A stretch of 29,740 bases of DNA from RGIG6353 sp045531285 (GTDB taxonomy: Bacteria; Bacillota; Clostridia; Oscillospirales; SIG627): NCBI GenBank assembly GCA_045531285.1, contig JAZSDT010000161.1, positions 1 through 29,740 of the forward strand. Reading direction: 5' to 3'. The position numbers and the translations under genes are program-made. A model generated the notes under the pieces. That model had not been told where the DNA came from and ran no database searches. It was given only the letters and a program-made list of their open reading frames with translations. Of this stretch, positions 23,188 to 29,740 are shown in pieces; the stretch's first letter is position 1, and each line of letters begins with the position of its first letter.

Positions 23188-23480
23188 TCACGGTGGCTTT
23201 TTGGGTGTAAACCGAAAATGAAAGGTTAATATGATTTATTACCACATCTCACGAGTCTTATATCGTGCAAACACATCTCTTCGGTGTTATATCCTTTTTT
23301 GAAAATTTCATTTATTCACGTGTTGCTGGACTGGCGTACTTTTAAGTACGCGACGGCTTGATTCCTTAAAAATTTCGTGCAATACTTTGTCAATTGCAAA
23401 CAGGGCTTCGTCAACTTACCGAAGTAAGTTTTCCTTGCCCTGTTCTTGTTTCCTCGTCTTGCGCTAAATTTTGTCGGAAT
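23188..23480 (-). repeat. Hairpin-mosaic dispersed repeat, copy 3
   Basis: Directly tandem with copy 2. Bases 23188-23430 align with copy 1 along nearly its whole length, including the AACTTAC/GTAAGTT hairpin at 23413-23430. It lacks the ~31-base GAAAACC/GGTTTTC block present in copies 1 and 2, has a longer GTACTT/AAGTAC palindrome, and carries TCGTCTTGC at 23454-23462. The stretch 23481-23571 after it holds nothing I recognise. Confidence 0.85.
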
Positions 23481-23571
23481 TGGGAGTAGCAGTTTTGGGG
23501 GTGTGAGCTTTGGCGTTTTCAACATATTGTGTTTGGCTTGAGTGTGAGGCTCTAATTGTTGACGTCAAAAG

Positions 23572-23646
23572 AAAAAGGCACAAAAAAGATTTGAAAAATT
23601 TGTACAAAATTCGGCTTTGAATTATACCAAAATTTGTGCTTTTTTT
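23572..23646 (+). terminator. Terminator-like hairpin upstream of the giant gene
   Basis: AAAAAGGCACAAA at 23572-23584 pairs with TTTGTGCTTTTT at 23633-23644 (one G-T pair), with an inner AATTC/GAATT stem in the loop, and ends in a T run. It would block transcription arriving from the repeat region just before the promoter at 23648. Confidence 0.6.
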
Positions 23647-23647
23647 C

Positions 23648-23676
23648 TTGACTTTGCTAAAATTTAGGAGTATACT
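23648..23676 (+). promoter_or_regulatory. Promoter of the giant secreted protein gene
   Basis: TTGACT at 23648-23653, 17-base spacer, TATACT at 23671-23676. Transcription from here would give a leader of about 210 bases. Confidence 0.8.
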
Positions 23677-23682
23677 TATTAT

Positions 23683-23895
23683 AGCATAATAGCATTATTG
23701 CACGTTGAATTTGAACGGATGATGGTTTAAAAAAGCTATAAGACGGTTTATGCCGAGCTTTAGAACAAAACTACCGAGTAAAAGCACCCTGATGTATCTA
23801 CCCTCTGTCTTACGGCAGAGTATCAAAGCTTTGCTTGGCATGTTTGGACTTATTCCCGACACTCTCACCGTGACAAAAAATTAGGAGGCTATATT
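23683..23895 (+). promoter_or_regulatory. Long structured 5' leader
   Basis: About 210 untranslated bases. AAAGCT (23732-23737) can pair with AGCTTT (23756-23761), reinforced by CGG/CCG inside; the same AGCTTT can instead pair with AAAGCT at 23825-23830. CTCTG/CAGAG (23803-23807 with 23816-23820) forms a separate small hairpin. No known riboswitch class was recognised. It ends in AGGAGG (23883-23888), 7 bases from the start codon. Confidence 0.45.
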
Positions 23896-26800
23896 ATGAC
23901 TATGAAGAAACTCACACATATTGCGGTAGCAGTATTTGCTCTCACCGTGCTCCTTGCAGTTTCGTCGTTTGCCGCTTACACTGTTAACCTTGACGGTACA
24001 GTAAACGGTCTTGAAAACGGTGTTGATTACACTGTTGCAAAGTACGACTTTGCAGGCGATGCATGGGGCGAGGCTACAGTGCTTACCGCTTCAACACAGC
24101 TTACTCCCGGTGTATGGGAGGTAAAAGCAGGCGACGCTGCTGAGACGGTTTTCGTTAGCGGCAGCGAAAACGGTCAGATTACTTTCTGGAATGCAGAAAA
24201 GGCTCAACCTGCTTATAACACTTCAGAAGCAGCAAACACATTTGTTCCCGGAAACTGGAACGTTTCTGCCGATGGTGCAGTAAGAAGCGTTGCTTTCTAT
24301 GTTTCTCCAAACAAGACCGAAGCATCTGCTTGTTTGTATTTTGTAAAAGAAAGATATCTCACTCAGGTTGAATCTACAACACAGAAAACCGTGACAGTGG
24401 GAGAGGGTGTATACCCTGTATATACTATTGAAGATACAGAGTATTACCTCAAGGAAGAGGCGTACTATGCGGTTGCTGACAATACTCTCTACGAGGGTGA
24501 AGGCGAAGCAAAGGCAGTATACACTCTTACGTGGAAGAACGCCGCTCCTATCATTGGCGAAGGCAATAAGCTTCAGGAAACCGTTCTCAGATACGGCTTT
24601 ACTGATGCTCAGATCGTTCCCGCAAAGGACGTTATTGGCATTCCCAACTCTAATCTTGTTATCGTAACAGGCGGAAACGCAGTTAACGAAGGTTATACAA
24701 AGGCTGACGTTAAGGGTACGTTTACATTCGTTGTAAAGACTCCCGGCGTTGAAGGCTATCAGAGATACGTTACCGAATTTAATGCGGAAACAGTAGGAAG
24801 AATCTTTGCGGCTCCTGCTGAAATGGCAGAGTCAGACGGATACCTTGTAGCGTTTGAGTTCGCTCCATATGCAAACTGTCCTGATGATATTCTCAAGGGC
24901 TCAGCAGAAGACGCGGCATCTGAGTGCTACGGTCACTACTACCTCAAGTGTAACGGAGATGCAAATGTTATCGATTACACAGCGCATCTCGTTTCTGCGC
25001 CCGAGGGTCTCGTTGACGGCTTTGGCACAATCGGAGGTCTTGATGCAAACAAGACTTACGAGGTTGCATCGGCTACTATCAGCTCCGACGGCAAGACACT
25101 TGCTTTTGGCAATTGGACTGCATTTGATCCCGACGACCGTTCACTTGTAGGTCTCTATGCAGTAAGAGAAGTATACGGCGACAGAGTTACTGATATTGCT
25201 TTCGCTTATTCTTACGGTACCTACGTTGACAGAGGCGCTATCGGTGACCTTGGCGGCACAAACGGAAAAACCGTTCTTGTATCGGGCGGGCAGAAATTCA
25301 CACCCGGTTATTACGGCGGTAACTACACAAGCTATTTCACAGGTACTACTTGGCAGATCATGAGCCACGGTCAGATAGATGCAAGCTATATGTCTGCATC
25401 CAAGGACGCTCAGACGGCTTACGACACTCTCCTTGCGGACGATAATGCTACAGAGGAAGCTATTGCAGAGGCTAAGGCTACACTTGATGCCAAGAATACA
25501 ACTCTTATCAATATTCTTAACAAGGTTAACCTTAAGTATGCTTACGCGGCAGATGAAATCATTCCTGTTGACCAGGTTAACAGCTTTAAGATAATTGCTT
25601 ATCAGAACAACGGTACATTCACTCTTAACGGAAATCAGCATTCTAAGGTAGTTGCTTACGTTGCAGATAACACAGGTAAGATAACTACTTATGAGAAAAC
25701 AAATACGTTTGCATTCCCTGCATCCATCAGTGCAAACATTACGTTTAACATTGATTTTGCTTCACTCCTTCCCGAAGAAGGATATCTTGTAGCGTTTGAA
25801 CTTTATCCTTGTACAAACGTTACTCTTGAAAGCTTTGGTAAGGTAGTTTCACCTTATTCATTCAGATACTATACAACTGTTAACCCTGCAAACTATTCAA
25901 TCGACGAGCCCGAATATCTTCCTATGGCAGGTCAGAAGCCCACAGAGCTTTCCTATGACGCCAGAACAGGTATTATCTCGGGTCTTGACACAACCAAGAG
26001 ATATCAGTATGCTCCCTTCAACATCAGTGGCATCTCTGAGGACTTATGGACAGCTGTTCCTACAGGAACAACTACTATTGACGTAAGTGAAATAACCGGT
26101 CTTATTGCAGTAAGATACATGGGCGACGGTTATACTACGTCGGGTTCAGCCCCCGTATATTTCCACGCTCCCGGTTCAAGATATGATAACATCCTTCATA
26201 CTACCGATATCGTAGGTAACGGCGGTTCTAATAACGGCTTGACTATCAGCGTTCCCGTTGTGGCTGAATCAAAGGACAACGGCACCGTACAGTTCCAGGA
26301 AGGCGTTTGGATGGGTATTTACGTAACCAACGCTCTTGCAAAGACATACGGTTACGCTCCTCTCACTCTTGGTACAACCGGTACTCCTATTGCGGCTTCG
26401 CTGGGTAAGGCTATAAATACTGCTCAAACAGAGTATGATGCTCTTGTTGCGGCAGGTGCTTCCGAAACAGAGCTTGCGGCAGCTCAGACCAAGCTTGACA
26501 ATGCAAGAAAAGCTGCTGCTGACAGAAACGCAAAGATTCACTATTCTTACGCATATACGCCTGACGAAATTATTCCTATGAACGATTTCATAAGCTACAC
26601 CTTCTCTCCCAGAACCCGTCAGACAGGTCTTAAGGTAGCCAGCGGTCAGGTTTATACCAGATTCGTATTCAAGGTTATTGACGAAAACGACCAGCTTGTT
26701 GACAGAGAGGTTCTCAAGCCCGTTAACTTCGGTTATAACGAGGCTGTTACAATAACCAAGGAAGACTTTAGCGAGACAGACGGATACATCGTAGGTATGG

Positions 26801-29740
26801 TTATTTATCCCTTTGGTGTTATCGACGGCTACTATGCTTATGCAGGTGACGTAAACGGTGACTATCTGGTAGTTCTTATGAGTGACGGCTACGTTGCAAC
26901 ACGTAACCTTGCCCCTGCTACAATGACCAAGCTTACAGAAGAAAACGGCGTTGTAACAGGATTTGACTCCGAATATAACTATCAGTGGGTTTCCTACGCT
27001 ATGGGTGGTGCTCTTGGCGAATGGACAGACATTGAGGGTGACTCATTCACGCTCACAAACGTTGGCCTTACTGCTATCAGAATCAAGACAGACAACGTAA
27101 CTTATGACAACTCTGCTCCTCAGGTGTTCTACGTTGCGGGTAAGGCATCCGAACGTCAGGCTATCTCAGAGCTGAAAGAAGACGGAACTCTTATTTTCTC
27201 CGCCGACGGTGCATTTACACCCGGTGTTTACACAGGTACAAGAATTTCTTACATGAATCAACCTCTTGTTGCAAAAGCAGGCGCTCATATCCACCTCGAC
27301 CAGATGGTTGGAGGACTAGGCTCTTCTGACGAGGCTGAGCTTCTCTGGCTCTATGCACATACCAAGGAAGAGGCTCAGGCCGCTCTTGATGCCGAAGCAA
27401 GTAAGCAGAGCGAGTTCAAGCCCGAAGGCGAGCCCGGTTCATATTACCCCCAGCGTTTCCAGGCTGCTATAGACTCCTTCTACGGAGATGCGGCTAAGGA
27501 TTACGAGGGCGATTACAAGGCACTCAGAGAGTATATTGCAGAAGCATATAAGGGCTCATATGCAAGATACGCTTACGCGTCTAACGAGATCGTTCCCGTT
27601 GACGAGCTTAAGACTATCACCTTCTATAACAAGTCGAGACAGGGCTCGATCGAGTTCTACACAAAATCAGCGGCAAACTTCTACGTAATGGATGAAAACG
27701 GAAAGGTTACTCCTTACACATGGAAGTCTGAATACTACAATAATCTTCATTACAGCGAACACATTCATACCGTTAACGTTCAGGAAGAGGTTGACCTTCC
27801 CGAAAGCGGCTGGATCGTTGCAATTGAGTTTATTCCTTTCGCAGAAATAGCGCCCGACACAGTTACAGCGGTTTGCTATACAAAGTTTGCGTACAAGTCT
27901 CAGGCGTATTCATTCGAACAGAATCACGTTAACATAGGCTTCTACTACAGCGATTATGAAATAGAATATCCCACAATTGCTAAACCCGCAATTGAATTTG
28001 CTGACAGCAAGTTCACAGGGCTTGATACAGCTAAGACCTATGCTTACGGCATATTTACAGCCAGCGGCATCGAGCTCACAGAGGTTACAGGTGTGACCGA
28101 GGTGTCTGTTGAAGGTGTTGGTGCTTGGGGTATCAAGGAGATTTCTACAGACGTTGAATATCTCGATTCTCCCTACGTTCTTGGTTACAATAAGGACCTT
28201 ACAACAGCAAGAGACAATATCATTCACCTTCAGGAAGTAACTAAAGCTGACGGCACGGTTATCAACGTTCCCATTGTTGCAAGTGCAGGTACTTGGAACG
28301 AAAATGCAACTCTCGTATTCAACGAGGGCATGTGGACAGGCTTCAGCCTTTCAAATTCACTTTCAGTTAACCATGGCTACAATGCTATGACTCTTGGTAC
28401 AACCTCTTGTACAATAGGCGGTAACCACGCGGCTGCGTATATCAGAAAAGCTACAAGTGAGGCAGCCCTTGAAGGTGCAAGCGCAAATGCGGCTAAGCTG
28501 CTCGGTACTGTTTACTACTCATACGGATACAAGGCTGAAGAAGTTATTCCTATGAATGAGTTCGTAAGCTGGTCATTCAAGTCTGCTGAGCGTCAGGGTT
28601 CACTTGTGGTTCTTGAAGGCTCACTCCAGACTAAGTTCGTATTCAAGGTAGCTACTGAAGACGGTATTGTTGACAGAGTGGTTTATAAGGATGCCGTACT
28701 CAACGCCTTCGGTACAGATATCACTATTTCCATAGATGATTTTGCTGAGACCGACGGTTATATCGTAGGTATCGTTGTTTATCCTTACGGCAATTGCCAC
28801 GAAGGCACTGTTATAGGAAGTGATAACGATTCTTACAACGGTGTTCCCATTGCAGAGGACATTCTCCTTGTTCTTGGCACAGATTACCTTGTAGTTCCTG
28901 CAGTTGTTGCGGCAGCAGAGACTCCTGTTCTTTCAGTGGGTATTACAAATGCGGATATTATTGTAACTAACTACAATGCAATTCTTGACTATGAGTATTC
29001 TTGCGACGGCGGTGAAACATGGATTCCCTTCGCAGGCAACTCATTCACAGCAACAAAGGCATCTACAGCCTACGTTGTTAAGACTCTTGAAAACGAATTC
29101 TACGAAGAAAGTGAAGTTTCCGAACCTGTAATTTCTCCTGCACTTACACTTGTAGGTACAAGTGTTGTGCTTGACGGTCAGATAGGTCTTAAGATTTACT
29201 TTGACATTGACATGGAGCTTGTAAGCTCTGCAAGCTATTACACTACCAAGGTGAACAGTGATTACGCAGGAAATGCTGAGATGGCTTCTGTTTACAGACA
29301 GGGTGATTACGTAAGCTTCACAAGAAGCAACAAGTGGATGACTAACTTCCAGCTTGATGAAGAAACCGGTTACTATTACGTAATTGCTTACGTTCCCGCA
29401 AAGGATCTTGACAATACAAACTTTGAGGCTGAACTTAACATCTACCTTAAGGAAGCTCCCGAAGAAAAGGTTACAGTAAGTAACATCGGTTTCAGATTCT
29501 CAACCTATATCGAAATAGCTAAGCAGCTTGCAGCTGCAGGTGATGCTGAGTTAGTTAAAGCACTTCCTCTTGTAGAGTCTCTTGAAACATACGCAGCTTA
29601 TGCAGACAATTACTTCAACAAGGGTACAGATGCCGCATATACAACATCTGCATCAACAGAAGGAATTGAAGCTGCAACAAGAACAAATGCAACACTTGAG
29701 GGTGTAGCATTCTACGGAACATCACTTATCCTTGAGGATC
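23896..29740 (+). CDS. Giant secreted repeat protein (3' end beyond the window)
   Basis: Open for 1948 codons without a stop to the window edge. Signal peptide MTMKKLTHIAVAVFALTV... cut near SSFA|A. Five units of ~330 residues follow, each with a (R/K/H)Y(A/S/G)(Y/F)...E(I/V)(I/V)P motif (nt ~24590, 25535, 26540, 27563, 28514), a later GY(L/I)V(A/G)...P(F/Y) strand, and in most an F..G(V/M)W.G segment. Charged helical spacers such as AQTEYDALVAAGASETELAA (near nt 26420) separate units 1-2 and 2-3. The last ~200 residues (VVLDGQIGLKIYFDIDMEL...) are a different domain of a type found at the C-terminus of clostridial secreted proteins. No catalytic motif or anchor is visible in the part present. 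A large adhesin or matrix-like surface protein is plausible; function unknown. Confidence 0.85.
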   Translation, partial: MTMKKLTHIAVAVFALTVLLAVSSFAAYTVNLDGTVNGLENGVDYTVAKYDFAGDAWGEATVLTASTQLTPGVWEVKAGDAAETVFVSGSENGQITFWNAEKAQPAYNTSEAANTFVPGNWNVSADGAVRSVAFYVSPNKTEASACLYFVKERYLTQVESTTQKTVTVGEGVYPVYTIEDTEYYLKEEAYYAVADNTLYEGEGEAKAVYTLTWKNAAPIIGEGNKLQETVLRYGFTDAQIVPAKDVIGIPNSNLVIVTGGNAVNEGYTKADVKGTFTFVVKTPGVEGYQRYVTEFNAETVGRIFAAPAEMAESDGYLVAFEFAPYANCPDDILKGSAEDAASECYGHYYLKCNGDANVIDYTAHLVSAPEGLVDGFGTIGGLDANKTYEVASATISSDGKTLAFGNWTAFDPDDRSLVGLYAVREVYGDRVTDIAFAYSYGTYVDRGAIGDLGGTNGKTVLVSGGQKFTPGYYGGNYTSYFTGTTWQIMSHGQIDASYMSASKDAQTAYDTLLADDNATEEAIAEAKATLDAKNTTLINILNKVNLKYAYAADEIIPVDQVNSFKIIAYQNNGTFTLNGNQHSKVVAYVADNTGKITTYEKTNTFAFPASISANITFNIDFASLLPEEGYLVAFELYPCTNVTLESFGKVVSPYSFRYYTTVNPANYSIDEPEYLPMAGQKPTELSYDARTGIISGLDTTKRYQYAPFNISGISEDLWTAVPTGTTTIDVSEITGLIAVRYMGDGYTTSGSAPVYFHAPGSRYDNILHTTDIVGNGGSNNGLTISVPVVAESKDNGTVQFQEGVWMGIYVTNALAKTYGYAPLTLGTTGTPIAASLGKAINTAQTEYDALVAAGASETELAAAQTKLDNARKAAADRNAKIHYSYAYTPDEIIPMNDFISYTFSPRTRQTGLKVASGQVYTRFVFKVIDENDQLVDREVLKPVNFGYNEAVTITKEDFSETDGYIVGMVIYPFGVIDGYYAYAGDVNGDYLVVLMSDGYVATRNLAPATMTKLTEENGVVTGFDSEYNYQWVSYAMGGALGEWTDIEGDSFTLTNVGLTAIRIKTDNVTYDNSAPQVFYVAGKASERQAISELKEDGTLIFSADGAFTPGVYTGTRISYMNQPLVAKAGAHIHLDQMVGGLGSSDEAELLWLYAHTKEEAQAALDAEASKQSEFKPEGEPGSYYPQRFQAAIDSFYGDAAKDYEGDYKALREYIAEAYKGSYARYAYASNEIVPVDELKTITFYNKSRQGSIEFYTKSAANFYVMDENGKVTPYTWKSEYYNNLHYSEHIHTVNVQEEVDLPESGWIVAIEFIPFAEIAPDTVTAVCYTKFAYKSQAYSFEQNHVNIGFYYSDYEIEYPTIAKPAIEFADSKFTGLDTAKTYAYGIFTASGIELTEVTGVTEVSVEGVGAWGIKEISTDVEYLDSPYVLGYNKDLTTARDNIIHLQEVTKADGTVINVPIVASAGTWNENATLVFNEGMWTGFSLSNSLSVNHGYNAMTLGTTSCTIGGNHAAAYIRKATSEAALEGASANAAKLLGTVYYSYGYKAEEVIPMNEFVSWSFKSAERQGSLVVLEGSLQTKFVFKVATEDGIVDRVVYKDAVLNAFGTDITISIDDFAETDGYIVGIVVYPYGNCHEGTVIGSDNDSYNGVPIAEDILLVLGTDYLVVPAVVAAAETPVLSVGITNADIIVTNYNAILDYEYSCDGGETWIPFAGNSFTATKASTAYVVKTLENEFYEESEVSEPVISPALTLVGTSVVLDGQIGLKIYFDIDMELVSSASYYTTKVNSDYAGNAEMASVYRQGDYVSFTRSNKWMTNFQLDEETGYYYVIAYVPAKDLDNTNFEAELNIYLKEAPEEKVTVSNIGFRFSTYIEIAKQLAAAGDAELVKALPLVESLETYAAYADNYFNKGTDAAYTTSASTEGIEAATRTNATLEGVAFYGTSLILED

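Noticed and set aside
23683..23895. Cyclic-di-GMP or other known riboswitch in the leader
   Set aside because: The conserved cores of the classes I could recall (for example the GEMM GACGCAAAGC core) are absent.
25141..25641. Minus-strand open frame inside the giant gene region
   Set aside because: It lies opposite a continuous plus-strand frame with promoter, ribosome binding site and signal peptide, and shows no coding features of its own.

Overview
The window looks like chromosome of an anaerobic Bacillota, probably an uncultured gut member of class Clostridia. The grounds are AGGAGG-type ribosome binding sites, strong TTGACA/TATAAT promoters with 17-base spacing, an S-layer-homology (SLH) anchored surface protein, large secreted repeat proteins of clostridial style, and compact operons for intracellular sugar use. 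No tRNA, rRNA, CRISPR array, transposase or integrase was found. Placement below class is a guess.

Layout. 1-290: a hairpin-rich dispersed repeat, cut by the window start, that runs into the leader of an ornithine carbamoyltransferase gene (306-1292), followed by a sugar-isomerase-like TIM barrel gene (1310-2143) and a terminator. 2268-12005: a five-gene surface operon with its own promoter. It encodes a secreted protein of four ~225-residue repeats, a 44-residue peptide, an SLH protein with a Thr/Asp-rich linker, an HPr-kinase-like P-loop protein, and a 1396-residue secreted protein with Ig-like repeats, a beta-helix-like stretch and a C-terminal Hint (intein-like) domain. The last three genes overlap one another. 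12024-12726: a phage-type sigma-like regulator on the minus strand, divergent from rhamnulokinase, with a perfect 22-base palindrome between the two promoters. 12762-17162: rhamnulokinase, a D-threonine aldolase/D-serine dehydratase-like PLP enzyme and a PHP-domain phosphoesterase-like protein. 17269-19614, minus strand: a histidine phosphatase and an orphan solute-binding lipoprotein. 19809-21862: a GH39-like glycosidase and an endonuclease/exonuclease/phosphatase-family protein. 21916-22782, minus strand: a second TIM-barrel isomerase-like gene. 22797-23480: two tandem copies of the opening repeat in inverted orientation. 23572-29740: a terminator-like hairpin, a strong promoter, a ~210-base structured leader and a giant secreted repeat protein that runs off the end.

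How it fits together. The cytoplasmic enzymes suggest uptake and breakdown of plant or host glycans (rhamnose and other sugars). The surface operon is the least explained part. Its repeat protein and its Hint protein share a module, and it combines an SLH anchor, a small acidic peptide and a kinase-like P-loop protein, so it may build a modified or self-processed cell-surface structure. Two dispersed repeat families shape the non-coding DNA: the hairpin mosaic forms the leaders of two operons at opposite ends of a ~22.5 kb block, and a ~70-base REP-like element sits at the 3' ends of three minus-strand genes and in one case has become coding sequence.
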